Shown here in pieces: positions 27,654 to 37,963 of a stretch of 64,000 nucleotides of DNA. Each line of letters opens with the position of its first letter. Positions within the stretch are counted from its first letter, which is position 1. The stretch is from positions 2,418,001-2,482,000 of the forward strand of contig NZ_CP008896.1 of assembly GCF_000730425.1 (NCBI RefSeq). The letters run 5' to 3'. The position numbers were made by a program, and so were the translations under genes. The notes beneath the pieces are model-generated. The model made no database searches, was not told the origin of the DNA, and was given only the letters and a program-made list of their open reading frames with translations. The stretch is from Pseudomonas fluorescens (GTDB taxonomy: Bacteria; Pseudomonadota; Gammaproteobacteria; Pseudomonadales; Pseudomonadaceae).

Positions 27654-28369
27654 TAGGTTAAACCCTTGATAGCGCTGCCAAACGCCGTTTCATAAAAGTA
27701 GCTGAGTTTTTGCCAGTCGACGGCATTCCACGACGAATGGCGACGCAATTGCTGCATGTCATGGGCAGCGGCCCGCCGGGCGGTCAAGCGCTGGCGGCAC
27801 TTCTCAAGATCCAGCAGCGCCACGTCGACCGTCGCCTCGTCGCCCTCCCCAGTGACCCGCACAAAAATATGCTTGCTGTACAGGCAGCCATGCTGCCAGC
27901 GCCCCTTGTGCATGCGGACCAGGGTTTGTGCCAACGCCTGGAGCAGACGTTCGTGCACGCGCTCTCCGTATTGTTCGCGACCACCTGCGGCGTACCAGCT
28001 GTCAATTTCATTGAAGCCATCCAGCGACGCCGTCACCAGCAAGGCGGTCCATTGATGTTCAGCATCACGACGGGCCCCGCAGAACACCAGCTCCGGGACG
28101 CCTACATCCAGCAAGCGCAGGCCCCTGAGCGCATCACGCTCACGCAGCACAGTCGGCCGCCCAAAAGGATATCGCCAACTGCGGTAGGTATGGCCTGTCT
28201 GGCGCTTGCTGTAGAGCAAGCGCCCATTGGTACCGATCACCCGCTGCACGCCGCTTTCTCCACCGCGACGTCGATTGGGCTCCTCAACCCACTGGCCCTG
28301 CTGGCGCCAAAAATAATCAAACCGCTCTTCGGGAGCTACGTGACTGCCTGCTACGTACTCAACTGCCAT
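27653..28369 (-). CDS. inaA: LPS core kinase-like protein, InaA/WapQ type
   Basis: A 238-residue protein of the Kdo/heptose kinase fold (InaA group), thought to phosphorylate lipopolysaccharide core sugar at the cytoplasmic side of the inner membrane. Kinase-like motifs are visible: LRERDALRGLRLLDVGVPELV (central helix and hinge, about 82-102), QHGCLYSKHIFVR (catalytic loop region, about 165-177) and ALLDLEKCRQRL (metal-binding loop, about 192-203). The start at 28369 gives 238 residues, the length I recall for WapQ/InaA beside colRS in P. fluorescens and P. putida; the frame extends upstream only through the methyltransferase gene. It lies 4 bases after that gene's stop. Confidence 0.83.
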   Translation of the reverse strand: MAVEYVAGSHVAPEERFDYFWRQQGQWVEEPNRRRGGESGVQRVIGTNGRLLYSKRQTGHTYRSWRYPFGRPTVLRERDALRGLRLLDVGVPELVFCGARRDAEHQWTALLVTASLDGFNEIDSWYAAGGREQYGERVHERLLQALAQTLVRMHKGRWQHGCLYSKHIFVRVTGEGDEATVDVALLDLEKCRQRLTARRAAAHDMQQLRRHSSWNAVDWQKLSYFYETAFGSAIKGLT

Positions 28370-28373
28370 CCTG

Positions 28374-29054
28374 CTACCTCTTGCGCAATACATACACTCG
28401 CCACATGGCGTACAGCGGTATGAAGTCCAAATACTCCTGGACGCGGAAACCTGCTTGCTCAAACTCGGCCTCAACAGTAGCAGCCGGTAACACAAATCGA
28501 TTTCGGTAACTGTCCTGCTCACTTTTGTTGCGACGCTGCACTTCCAGGCGTTTGCGCTTCCAGGCCTTGAAGTTGCCGTCCACCCACAACGAAATGATCA
28601 CGCTATCGCGGGTAACTCGTTGAAATTCCTTCAATATCGCCATTCGATGCGCAGGCTCGCCAATGTGATGCAACAGGCGCATGCAAAAAATGCTGTCCAC
28701 TGCGTTGTCTGGCAAATCGATATCAAAGGCAGATGTCTGCAAGGGTCGTACCTGCTTGACCACTTCTGCCGGTTGCGCGCCCATGGCGGTGTTCAGCATG
28801 GACTCGGAATTGTCCGCACCGATAATGATCCGGTTGGGCTTTTCTGCCAGCAGCGGCCAGAAACGTCCGGCACCGCAAGGCAAGTCCAGCACCAGTCCCG
28901 GCTCGCCAGCCATCGCCAGTGCACCACGGGCCAATTGTTCGTCACGTTTGTGAGATAGCCGGCGCGCCAGGGTGTCCTGATGTTTAAGCAAGTATTCCTG
29001 AGCGTGCTGATCGTCGTACTTTTCGGAAAATTCAAGCTTGATAGGGGTAGCCAT
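28374..29054 (-). CDS. warA: class I SAM-dependent methyltransferase of the ColR regulon (warA/orf222 type)
   Basis: A 226-residue cytosolic methyltransferase. The SAM-binding motif I is GLVLDLPCGAGRFWPLL (about 53-69), followed by the acidic strand IIIGADNSESML and the motif CMRLLHHIGEP. The start at 29054 has GGAG 7 bases upstream. In P. fluorescens WCS365 and P. putida the gene after colS is a methyltransferase (orf222, later warA) linked to lipopolysaccharide modification with wapQ/inaA, and gene order here is the same. A ColR-box-like site lies about 70 bases upstream, in the 189-base gap to colS. Confidence 0.8.
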   Translation of the reverse strand: MATPIKLEFSEKYDDQHAQEYLLKHQDTLARRLSHKRDEQLARGALAMAGEPGLVLDLPCGAGRFWPLLAEKPNRIIIGADNSESMLNTAMGAQPAEVVKQVRPLQTSAFDIDLPDNAVDSIFCMRLLHHIGEPAHRMAILKEFQRVTRDSVIISLWVDGNFKAWKRKRLEVQRRNKSEQDSYRNRFVLPAATVEAEFEQAGFRVQEYLDFIPLYAMWRVYVLRKR

Positions 29055-29121
29055 CAACGGGTCTCCTGGACTGATGCCTACAACCTTAAGCAGCTGCACG
29101 TCATCCTCAAGTCAACCCTTT

Positions 29122-29137
29122 GTGAAAAAATCGTCCC
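29122..29137 (-). promoter_or_regulatory. putative ColR-binding site before the methyltransferase gene
   Basis: On the minus strand the site ends in TTTTTCAC and matches the ColR consensus as I remember it (YYNASNNYTTTTTCAC) at 14 of 16 positions, missing only the two leading pyrimidines. It lies about 70 bases upstream of the methyltransferase ATG. A hairpin-forming stretch beyond it (29213-29238, GCCCC..GGGGC) may be the colS transcript end. Confidence 0.55.
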
Positions 29138-29243
29138 GTCTAACCCTAAAGAATTACAAGGTTTTACAGGGAAAAAGCTTGGCATGAAGCCATCTTCGCC
29201 AAGCAGGAGAAATGCTGCCCCAAGAGCTGGGGCAGGAAAGGGA

Positions 29244-30524
29244 TCAAGGCTTGAGCTGGTTCAACTCAACATGGAAGCGGCAGCCATTGGGCTCCATTGT
29301 ACTGAGGCTGACCACCCAGCCCTGACTCTCGCAGATGCGCTGGACCAGCGACAAACCCAGGCCCAGGCCGTCACCGCGCTTTTCGTTACCGCGCACAAAC
29401 GGCTCGAACATGGCCTCGCGCTTGTCTTCGGGAATCCCCACACCGCTGTCTTCGACCACAAAACCGGTGGGTTCCAGCGTCAGGCGGATAAACCCGTGCT
29501 CGGTGTAATGCAGGGCATTGCGCAGCAGGTTGCCCATGACCGCATGCAGGAAGGTGGCGTTGTAGCGAGTGTCGAGTGGGTTGCCCGGCTGGTAGAACAA
29601 CTCGATACCCTTGTGCTCGATAGGATCGCGCCAGATCCCCAGCAGGCCCTCCGCGACTTCGGACAGATTGACCTGGGGCGACATCGTGGTGTCGTCATGC
29701 TGGGCACGAGCCAGCATCAGGAAGGTCTGCACCAGTTCGCGCATTTCTTCACAGGCCCGGGCAATACGCTCGACCTGTCGACGCCCCCGTGCATCAATCG
29801 CCGGGTTTTCCAGCAGCAGTTCGCAGGAACTGGCCAGCACCATCAACGGGGTACGCAGTTCATGGCTGACATCGCTGGTGAACAAACGCTCACGGGTCAA
29901 GGCCTGCCGCAGACGGCCGAGGGTAGCGTCGAAGGCCACCGCCAGCTCGCCGACTTCGTCAGCTGCGTAGTCCGGGGCCAACGGCGGGGCCAGGCCCAAC
30001 AATTGATCACGATGACGCACCTGGCGGGCCAGGCGCACCACCGGTGCCATCACCTTGCGGGCAAGGACCCAGCCCAGGAATACCGCCAACGCCAGGCTGA
30101 GGACAAACCCCACCAACACCACCGCAAACAGCACACGCTCGCGCTCTTCGAAATCGCTCTGGTCTTGCAGCAGGACATAGCGGCGACCGTCGACGATCTC
30201 GACCATCGCATGGTAGGAAAGTGCATCGCGAAATACTTCGTGAAAGCCGGCGTCCAGATGCCGCAAGTCCTTGGGAAGCTGGAAATCCCCGCGCCCGCCG
30301 CTGAAGTAGAACAACTGGTCCGGCTCGGGGCGGTGGCGCCAGTCTTCGACACTGTCCATCAACAGCAGGCGTTGCAGGTCTCCGCCCAGGCCTGCCGAAA
30401 TCAGTTTTTCTTCCACCAGGTGCACCGTGGCGACGATGCCCATGGCGAAGGCCCCCGCCACCAGCGCGCTCATCAGCGCAAAGGCGATGATGATCCGCTG
30501 GGCAAGGCTTTGCTTAAACTCCAT
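29244..30524 (-). CDS. colS: ColS sensor histidine kinase
   Basis: A 426-residue inner-membrane kinase. Helix 1 lies at about 11-33. The periplasmic sensor region (about 34-130) contains the ExxE pair Glu126/Glu129 and the HEVFRD segment (His95, Glu96), residues I recall as the zinc/iron-sensing site of P. putida ColS. Helix 2 is at about 131-153, then HAMP. The phospho-acceptor His is in SDVSHELRTPLMVLA, with N box NLLRNALHY and G boxes EDSGVGIPEDKR and GDGLGLGLSLV. The start at 30524 overlaps the colR stop by 11 bases. It senses excess metal and controls envelope genes through ColR. Confidence 0.92.
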   Translation of the reverse strand: MEFKQSLAQRIIIAFALMSALVAGAFAMGIVATVHLVEEKLISAGLGGDLQRLLLMDSVEDWRHRPEPDQLFYFSGGRGDFQLPKDLRHLDAGFHEVFRDALSYHAMVEIVDGRRYVLLQDQSDFEERERVLFAVVLVGFVLSLALAVFLGWVLARKVMAPVVRLARQVRHRDQLLGLAPPLAPDYAADEVGELAVAFDATLGRLRQALTRERLFTSDVSHELRTPLMVLASSCELLLENPAIDARGRRQVERIARACEEMRELVQTFLMLARAQHDDTTMSPQVNLSEVAEGLLGIWRDPIEHKGIELFYQPGNPLDTRYNATFLHAVMGNLLRNALHYTEHGFIRLTLEPTGFVVEDSGVGIPEDKREAMFEPFVRGNEKRGDGLGLGLSLVQRICESQGWVVSLSTMEPNGCRFHVELNQLKP

Positions 30525-31197
30525 CACGGCCCTCAGCCAAGCGATAACCCACGCCATGTACCGTTTGCAGCAGCGGCTTGGCAAATGGCTTGTCGATCAC
30601 CTGGCGCAGTTGATGGACATGACTGCGCAGGCTGTCACTGTCCGGGCAGTCATCGCCCCACAAGGCTTCTTCAAGCACTTCGCGGCGCAGGACGTGGGGG
30701 CTTTTCTGCATCAGCACCGCGAGTAACTTCAGGCCGACCGGGTTGAGCTTGAGCAGGCGCCCTTCACGGGTCACTTCCAGGGTGTCGAGGTCGTAGGACA
30801 GGTCGCCGACTTGCAACTCTCGCCGACCGCCCCCCTGGGCACGGCGCAGTACAGCTTCAATGCGTGCGGCCAATTCCGACAGGGCAAATGGCTTGAGCAG
30901 GTAATCGTCGGCTCCGGACTTGAAGCCTTGCAGGCGGTCGTCCAATTGATCGCGGGCGGTGAGCATGATGACCGGCGTATCGCGGCGCGCGTCTTCACGC
31001 AGGCGTTTACACAGGGTATAGCCATCAATGCCGGGCAGCATGATATCGAGCACGATCAGGTCATAATGCTCGGTGGCAGCCAGGTGCAAGCCTGACAACC
31101 CGTCCTGCGCACAGTCCACGGTATAGCCCTTGAGCCCCAGGTAGTCCGCCAGGTTGGCCAGAATATCGCGGTTGTCTTCAACCAATAAAATTCGCAT
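30514..31197 (-). CDS. colR: ColR response regulator, OmpR family
   Basis: A 227-residue regulator: receiver domain (1-120, phospho-acceptor Asp51 in DLIVLDIMLPGIDGY, signature Lys in DDYLLKPF) and winged-helix DNA-binding domain (about 130-225, LTxKxxxLL-like LNPVGLKLLAVLM and the recognition helix SLRSHVHQLRQVIDK). The sequence agrees closely with ColR of P. fluorescens/P. putida as I remember it. It is required there for root colonisation, membrane integrity and metal tolerance. GGAGA lies before the ATG. The 201-base gap to the divergent sulfatase-fold gene contains one ColR-box-like site. Confidence 0.94.
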   Translation of the reverse strand: MRILLVEDNRDILANLADYLGLKGYTVDCAQDGLSGLHLAATEHYDLIVLDIMLPGIDGYTLCKRLREDARRDTPVIMLTARDQLDDRLQGFKSGADDYLLKPFALSELAARIEAVLRRAQGGGRRELQVGDLSYDLDTLEVTREGRLLKLNPVGLKLLAVLMQKSPHVLRREVLEEALWGDDCPDSDSLRSHVHQLRQVIDKPFAKPLLQTVHGVGYRLAEGRDGV

Positions 31198-31314
31198 GGG
31201 CAGTGTCTCCGTACGCGGTAACGGCCGTGTTGGCCCGCGCAGCTTAAGGCCAAGTATGGCTTACCGCTAGGCCTGAAAGGCCAACGTATTACTCTTTTCA
31301 ACTGATTGCCAGAT

Positions 31315-31330
31315 ACAACGAGTTTTTCAC
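31315..31330 (+). promoter_or_regulatory. putative ColR-binding site before the sulfatase-fold gene
   Basis: Reads ACAACGAG then TTTTTCAC, matching the remembered ColR consensus at 14 of 16 positions. It lies about 70 bases before the ATG at 31399, in the divergent region with colR, the same distance and orientation as the site before the methyltransferase. It suggests the membrane enzyme belongs to the ColR regulon. Confidence 0.5.
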
Positions 31331-31398
31331 TATCGGTTCACAGCTTGACTACAGTTCCAAAGTGAAAATCGCCCCCCATTGATATAAGGAACTTGGAT

Positions 31399-33324
31399 AT
31401 GGGCTTTATCAAAACTGCGCCAATGCGCTACCTGCTACTGGTGACCGGCGCTTGGCTGGTCATTTTTTTGCTGACCCGCAGCGTGCTGCTCGTTACCCAC
31501 CTGGATGAAGTCAGCGGCAATCTGCTGCCGGTATTCGGCGTGGGCCTGCTCTACGACCTGGGGTTCCTGGCCTATGCCGCACTGCCCCTGGGCCTGTATC
31601 TGCTGCTATGCCCGCCCGCTTTATGGCGCCGGCGCGGCCATCGCTGGTTCCTGCAAGGCGTACTGACCATCAGCCTGTTCGCCATGCTGTTCACGTCCGT
31701 GGCCGAGTGGTTGTTCTGGGATGAATTCGGAGTGCGCTTCAACTTTATCGCCGTCGATTACCTGGTGTATTCCGATGAGGTACTGAACAACCTGCTGGAG
31801 TCCTACCCCATCGGCAAACTGTTGAGCCTGCTGGCGGTACTGGCAATTGTCTTGAGCCTGGCCTTGCGCAAACTGTTCAACGCAGCACTCGACGCCCCCC
31901 TGCCAGACAGGCGTGGGCGCTTGCTCAATGCCTTGGGGTTGCTGGTGGTTGGCGGCCTGAGCCTGCAATTGATCAACCAGGACAGCCCGCGCACCCAGGG
32001 TGGCAACGCCTATAACAATGAACTGGCCAGCAATGGCCCGTACCAATTCTTCGCGGCGTTCCGCAACAATGAACTGGACTACAGCCAGTTCTACAAAAGC
32101 CTGCCCACCGACATTGTCGCCAGCCAGTTACGCGCTGAACTCAGTGAACCCAATGCCCGTTTTATCGGCACTGATCCACTGGATATTCGCCGCGCCATCG
32201 ACAACCCCGGCACCGTGCGCAAACCCAATATCGTGCTGGTGACCATCGAAAGCTTCAGCGCCAAATACATGGGCAGCAACGGTGATGAGCGCAACCTGAC
32301 CCCCAACCTTGATGAGTTGCGTAAACACAGCCTGTACTTCAACAATTTCTACGCCACCGGAACCCGCACCGACCGTGGCCTGGAAGCCATTACCCTGGCC
32401 ATCCCGCCAACTCCGGGGCGCTCCATCGTCAAGCGGATCGGCCGGGAAAGCGGCTTTGCCAGCCTGGGCCAACAACTCAGCGCAGTCGGCTATGACAGCG
32501 TGTTCGTGTATGGCGGCCGCGGCTACTTCGACAATATGAATGCGTTTTTCAGCGGCAATGGTTACCGGGTAGTCGATCAGAGCAGCGTCGCCGAGTCCGA
32601 AATAAGCTTTAAAAATGCCTGGGGCATGGCCGATGAAGACCTCTTCAAGCAAACCCTGAAGCTGGCGGATGCCGACTATGCCAAGCAGCAACCGTTCCTG
32701 CTGCAGCTGATGACCACCTCCAACCATCGTCCCTACACCTACCCGGACGGCAGGATTGATATCAAGTCCGGCAATGGGCGAGACGGCGCGGTGAAATACA
32801 CTGATTACGCCATCGGCCAATTCCTGCAGGCCGCGCGCCAAAAACCGTGGTTCGACAATACGATCTTCGTGTTTGTCGCCGACCACACCGCCGGCAGTGC
32901 AGGCAAGGAAGACTTGCCGATCACCAACTACCAGATTCCACTGTTTATCTATGCGCCGAAGTTGATAGAAGCCCGTGAAAGCGCGCAACTGGCCAGCCAG
33001 ATCGACCTTGCCCCAACACTTCTGGGCCTGTTGAACCTGAGCTATGAATCGACGTTTTTCGGACGCAACCTGCTGCAAGACAACCCGCTCCCCCCTCGCG
33101 TGGTGGTCGGGAACTATCAGCACCTGGGTTTGTTTGACGGTACCAACCTGGCAATCCTCAGTCCCCGCCAAGGCCTTCGCCGTCATGACCAGGCGCTGGG
33201 CGCAAGCCAGGAGTCCCGGGTCGACAGCAATGACCCGCTGATCCAACGCGCGATCACTTACTATCAGTCGGCCAGTTATGGCTTCAAGCAACACCTGCTG
33301 AACTGGAAGCAAAACAAGGACTAG
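31399..33324 (+). CDS. LTA-synthase/phosphoethanolamine-transferase-like membrane sulfatase-fold protein
   Basis: A 641-residue inner-membrane enzyme. Five hydrophobic helices fill the first about 185 residues. The periplasmic alkaline-phosphatase/sulfatase-fold domain (about 270-600) has PNIVLVTIESFSAKYMG (first metal ligand Glu), a probable nucleophile Thr324 in TGTRTDRGLEA, and the distal FVADHT and SNHRPY motifs that bind metal. Family members move phosphoglycerol or phosphoethanolamine groups from phospholipids to glycans or lipid A. The ATG at 31399 has AAGGA at the right distance; a TTG two codons earlier is less likely. It diverges from colR behind a ColR-box-like site, which fits envelope modification. 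Acceptor unknown. Confidence 0.85.
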   Translation: MGFIKTAPMRYLLLVTGAWLVIFLLTRSVLLVTHLDEVSGNLLPVFGVGLLYDLGFLAYAALPLGLYLLLCPPALWRRRGHRWFLQGVLTISLFAMLFTSVAEWLFWDEFGVRFNFIAVDYLVYSDEVLNNLLESYPIGKLLSLLAVLAIVLSLALRKLFNAALDAPLPDRRGRLLNALGLLVVGGLSLQLINQDSPRTQGGNAYNNELASNGPYQFFAAFRNNELDYSQFYKSLPTDIVASQLRAELSEPNARFIGTDPLDIRRAIDNPGTVRKPNIVLVTIESFSAKYMGSNGDERNLTPNLDELRKHSLYFNNFYATGTRTDRGLEAITLAIPPTPGRSIVKRIGRESGFASLGQQLSAVGYDSVFVYGGRGYFDNMNAFFSGNGYRVVDQSSVAESEISFKNAWGMADEDLFKQTLKLADADYAKQQPFLLQLMTTSNHRPYTYPDGRIDIKSGNGRDGAVKYTDYAIGQFLQAARQKPWFDNTIFVFVADHTAGSAGKEDLPITNYQIPLFIYAPKLIEARESAQLASQIDLAPTLLGLLNLSYESTFFGRNLLQDNPLPPRVVVGNYQHLGLFDGTNLAILSPRQGLRRHDQALGASQESRVDSNDPLIQRAITYYQSASYGFKQHLLNWKQNKD

Positions 33325-33337
33325 GCTCCCTGCCGGA

Positions 33338-33412
33338 GAGAGCTTGCTCGCGATGGCGATGTATCAGTTGATGCATGTGTGACTGATACACCGCCCTGCT
33401 CCCACACAAATC
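33338..33412. repeat. decayed REP remnant
   Basis: The left arm GAGAGAGCTTGCTCGCGATGGC is complete, but the matching right arm is reduced to CCGCC..CTGCTCCCACA. The internal stem GTATCAGT/ACTGATAC (33361-33368, 33382-33389) survives. It looks like a doublet that lost most of one arm. Confidence 0.65.
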
Positions 33413-33440
33413 CCTCTGCCACACATTGTTGAAGCCCATG

Positions 33441-33476
33441 AAAAAGCCCCGCCTGATCACTCAGGCGGGGCTTTTA
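33441..33476 (-). terminator. Rho-independent terminator after groEL
   Basis: AAAAGCCCCGCCTGA pairs with TCAGGCGGGGCTTTT around a short ATCAC loop; strong GC stem with A- and T-runs on either side, so it can stop transcripts from both the groEL side and the sulfatase-fold gene. It lies 22 bases from the groEL stop. Confidence 0.92.
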
Positions 33477-33497
33477 TGCATCGGGGGTAAGGCTGGC

Positions 33498-35156
<1,659 letters not shown>

Positions 35157-35193
35157 TTAAATACTTTGTAGTAACGGGAAAATGAGCGGGGAA

Positions 35194-35490
35194 TCAGCCT
35201 TCCAGTACAGCGAGAATCTCGTTCTCAGCCATGACCAGCAGGTCTTCGCCGTCGACTTTCACAGTGTTGCTGCCGGAGTAAGGGCCGAATACAACCTTGT
35301 CACCGACTTTGACGGCCAGCGCACGCACTTCACCGTTTTCCAGAGTCTTGCCTGGGCCAGCAGCGACGATCACACCGTGGTTGGCTTTTTCAGCAGCCGA
35401 ACCTGGCAGAACAATACCGCCAGCGGTTTTCTTTTCTTCTTCGCTGCGACGGATAACGACGCGGTCGTGCAGAGGACGAAGCTTGCTCAT
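35194..35490 (-). CDS. groES: co-chaperonin GroES (Hsp10)
   Basis: A 98-residue subunit of the heptameric lid on GroEL. The mobile loop ([17 protein letters not shown], about 16-32), the roof loop and the C-terminal [21 protein letters not shown] are all present. AGGAG stands before the ATG. First gene of the groESL operon. Its leader (35491-35630) contains two hairpins, GCCGGTA/TACCGGC at 35522-35539 and CCGGCGATGCCGG at 35551-35563. Confidence 0.98.
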   Translation of the reverse strand: MSKLRPLHDRVVIRRSEEEKKTAGGIVLPGSAAEKANHGVIVAAGPGKTLENGEVRALAVKVGDKVVFGPYSGSNTVKVDGEDLLVMAENEILAVLEG

Positions 35491-35630
35491 TGTCGATCTC
35501 TCCTAATTGTAAGTTTCATCGGCCGGTATCAGTACCGGCGGGTTGTATTCCGGCGATGCCGGTCGCGGTTCGCCAGGCGAAACGCGGAAGTCTGTCTGGT
35601 GTCGCCACCAGAAACCTTGCGGTGACCGTT

Positions 35631-35658
35631 ACATAAGGGCGTATATGCTTATTACAAG
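35631..35658 (-). promoter_or_regulatory. RpoH (sigma-32)-type heat-shock promoter of groESL
   Basis: On the minus strand CTTGTAA (-35 element, 35652-35658) is followed after 12 bases by CCCTTATGT (-10 element, 35631-35639), close to the sigma-32 consensus CTTGAAA-N11-15-CCCATNT. It lies about 140 bases before the groES ATG. No CIRCE element was seen. Confidence 0.7.
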
Positions 35659-35737
35659 GGCCGCAGGTGAAAAATTTTGTGTCTGGCAGGCCCCTGAAAA
35701 CGCCACGGCACCCGAAGGTACCGTGCCAGGGTGAGTA

Positions 35738-36214
35738 TCACTTGGAGTCGCGGTGCTCGAACTCGCCTTCGATCACATCACCTTCACGCCCAAGGGGCTG
35801 GCGAGGCGCCGGCCCGCCACGGGGTTGCAGGTCATCGGCAAAGGCGCGCTGGCGGATCGCCGCCTCTTCGGCACGCTGGCGCATCTTGCCCGCCAGCAAG
35901 CGACGAGTGAATGGCAGCAGCAGGATCAAGCCCAGCACATCGCTGACAAAACCCGGCACGATCAGCAGGCCACCGGCCAAGGCCATCATCAGGCCTTCGA
36001 GCATGGTCTGGGCCGGCAACTCACCGCGATTCAGGCTTTCACGGGCACGCAGTGCCGTGGCCAGGCCCGCGATGCGCAGCACGAACACGCCGAGCATCGA
36101 GCCGAGAATGATCAGCAGCAGCGCCGGGAAAAACCCGATAGCCCCGCTGACCTTGACGAATACGAACAGCTCCAGCACCGGAAACAGCAGAAAGAGCAAC
36201 AAAAAAGGGCGCAT
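35738..36214 (-). CDS. fxsA: FxsA-family cytoplasmic-membrane protein
   Basis: A 158-residue protein with the FxsA core: MRPFLLLFLLFPVLELFVFVKV-like first helix (residues 1-22), SGAIGFFPALLLIILGSMLG, and GGLLIVPGFVSDVLGLILLLP with the conserved PGF-x-D. The charged C-terminal tail (about 105-158) is cytosolic. In E. coli FxsA counters F exclusion of phage T7 when overproduced; its housekeeping role is unclear. The ATG at 36214 has GAGGA about 9 bases upstream; a TTG 15 bases earlier overlaps that site and is rejected. Position upstream of groES in transcription direction is the usual Pseudomonas order. Confidence 0.88.
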   Translation of the reverse strand: MRPFLLLFLLFPVLELFVFVKVSGAIGFFPALLLIILGSMLGVFVLRIAGLATALRARESLNRGELPAQTMLEGLMMALAGGLLIVPGFVSDVLGLILLLPFTRRLLAGKMRQRAEEAAIRQRAFADDLQPRGGPAPRQPLGREGDVIEGEFEHRDSK

Positions 36215-36280
36215 CAAATGGTTCCTCAACGCAAGAATGCCTTGCTACTAGACCTTAAATGACGTCGCCCTTTCGTGAAT

Positions 36281-37012
36281 TCAAGCGTGTGGGGTCGCTT
36301 TTTTCGGCCAGGCCTCGGCATGAGCCAGGAAAACCAGGGCCTCCCGCACTTGTGTCGGAGTGTTGCAGGCATCCGCAAAGGGCAACCAGTGCAGGCCCTG
36401 GCCGATACGCAGGTGCATGCCTTCACTATCGATACCGGCCAATTGTGCCGGTTCGAAGGTCGGCAAACCGGCCAGTTCGACATAGTGGGCAATGGCCTTG
36501 GTGTGATCGCTGTTCATGTGTTCGATCATGCTCAGTTCGGCCTTGCCGGCGAACGGGTTGGCCAGGGTCAGTTGATCGACCCAGTGGATCGCGCCGAAAC
36601 CGCCGATATAGCGATGACGCACCGGCTTGAGGACCCAGAAATCGAAATCGTGGGCCTTGTGATAGTTCGCTGAATCCGGGAAGTACCGGTAGTAACGCTC
36701 GGCGGCGGCGGCAATGTCCGCCTCGCCTTCGAGTTTTTCGGCTTCGCCAAGATAGGTAAGGCGCCCGACCGCCTGGACATCATCAGCCTCACGCTCGCCT
36801 ACCAGCAGTGAACACTTGGGATTTTTCTGCAGGTTATGGGTGTGCTGGGCGATACGGCTGATCAGGATCAGCGGCCGCCCCTCTGCGTCCAGGCAGTAAG
36901 GCACCACCGAACCAAAGGGAAAACCGGGCATGGCCTTGGAGTGGGTGGCGAGTGCCCCACGGTATTCCTTGAGCAGTAGTTCTCGGGCATTCTTGGCTAC
37001 ATGGACGCTCAA
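36281..37012 (-). CDS. HugZ-family heme-utilisation/PNPOx-fold protein with DUF2470 domain
   Basis: A 243-residue protein. The N-terminal split beta-barrel (about 10-150) carries GALATHSKAMPGFPFGSVVPY and KCSLLVGEREADD, and the C-terminal DUF2470 domain (about 160-240) begins IEHMNSDHTKAIAHY. HugZ relatives bind and can degrade heme; others are flavin-binding oxidoreductases of unknown substrate. No ATG fits; the TTG at 37012 has AAGGAG 8 bases upstream and yields the conserved N-terminus SVHVAKNARELL. It stands alone, not near the heme uptake locus at 1080-6684. Confidence 0.82.
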   Translation of the reverse strand: MSVHVAKNARELLLKEYRGALATHSKAMPGFPFGSVVPYCLDAEGRPLILISRIAQHTHNLQKNPKCSLLVGEREADDVQAVGRLTYLGEAEKLEGEADIAAAAERYYRYFPDSANYHKAHDFDFWVLKPVRHRYIGGFGAIHWVDQLTLANPFAGKAELSMIEHMNSDHTKAIAHYVELAGLPTFEPAQLAGIDSEGMHLRIGQGLHWLPFADACNTPTQVREALVFLAHAEAWPKKATPHA

Positions 37013-37087
37013 CTTATGACTCCTTCGATAAATTCCGTCAAAAAACGGACTTGGGCAACCGCTTAAATCTGCTCACAGGACATGCGA

Positions 37088-37846
37088 ATGCATCTCAACG
37101 ACAAAGTAATCATTATCACCGGCGGTTGCCAGGGTTTGGGCCGCTCCATGGCCGAGTATTTTGCGAGCAAAGGTGCCCGCCTGGCGCTGGTGGACCTCAA
37201 CCAGGAAAAGCTCGATGCGGCCGTAGCGGCATGCCAGTCCCATGGCGTCACCGCGCGCAGCTATCTGTGCAACGTGGCGGACGAGGAACAGGTGACCCAT
37301 ACCGTGGCGCAGATCGCCGATGATTTTGGCGCGATCCACGGCTTGATCAACAATGCCGGAATCCTGCGCGATGGTTTGCTGCTCAAGATCAAGGACGGTG
37401 AGATGACCAAGATGAGCCTGGCCCAGTGGCAGGCGGTGATCGACGTCAATCTGACTGGCGTATTCCTCTGCACCCGCGAAGTGGCGGCAAAGATGGTGGA
37501 GCTGGAAAACCAGGGTGCCATTATCAACATCTCGTCGATTTCCCGTGCCGGCAACGTTGGCCAGACCAACTATTCGGCGGCCAAGGCCGGTGTGGCGGCG
37601 GCGACGGTGACCTGGGCCAAGGAACTGGCACGCCATGGCATCCGCGTGGCGGGCATTGCGCCGGGCTTTATCGAGACCGAGATGACGCTGGGCATGAAGC
37701 CCGAGGCGCTGGAGAAGATGACGTCGGGGATCCCCCTCAAGCGTATGGGCCGACCGGAAGAGATCGCCCACTCGGCGGCATACATCTTCGAGAACGACTA
37801 CTACACCGGGCGCATCCTGGAACTGGATGGCGGCTTGCGCCTTTAA
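37088..37846 (+). CDS. short-chain dehydrogenase/reductase, FabG-like
   Basis: A 252-residue Rossmann-fold NAD(P) oxidoreductase. The cofactor motif is [15 protein letters not shown] (about 11-25), the structural NNAG is in [10 protein letters not shown], and the catalytic Ser-Tyr-Lys triad is in [22 protein letters not shown]. The C-terminal [25 protein letters not shown] is typical of the FabG/acetoacetyl-CoA reductase group. Substrate is unknown. The ATG at 37088 has AGGA 7 bases upstream; the ATG at 37082 is only one base from that site. The 75-base gap to the divergent HugZ-type gene is the promoter region. Confidence 0.9.
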   Translation: MHLNDKVIIITGGCQGLGRSMAEYFASKGARLALVDLNQEKLDAAVAACQSHGVTARSYLCNVADEEQVTHTVAQIADDFGAIHGLINNAGILRDGLLLKIKDGEMTKMSLAQWQAVIDVNLTGVFLCTREVAAKMVELENQGAIINISSISRAGNVGQTNYSAAKAGVAAATVTWAKELARHGIRVAGIAPGFIETEMTLGMKPEALEKMTSGIPLKRMGRPEEIAHSAAYIFENDYYTGRILELDGGLRL

Positions 37847-37864
37847 AAGCAGGCTGCCCAGCTT

Positions 37865-37955
37865 CCGTAGGAACCGGCTTGCCGGCGATGCAGGCACCTC
37901 GATCCATCCAGGGATACCGAGGTGATGCTATCGCCGGCAGGCCGGCGCCTACAGG
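37865..37955. repeat. REP doublet
   Basis: Head CCGTAGGAACCGGCTTGCCGGCGAT pairs with tail ATCGCCGGCAGGCCGGCGCCTACAGG around a CACCTCG/CGAGGTG inner stem. One substitution (CAGG for CAAG) breaks the perfect pairing. It lies between the convergent SDR and DUF481 genes. Confidence 0.88.
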
Positions 37956-37963
37956 AAGATGGG

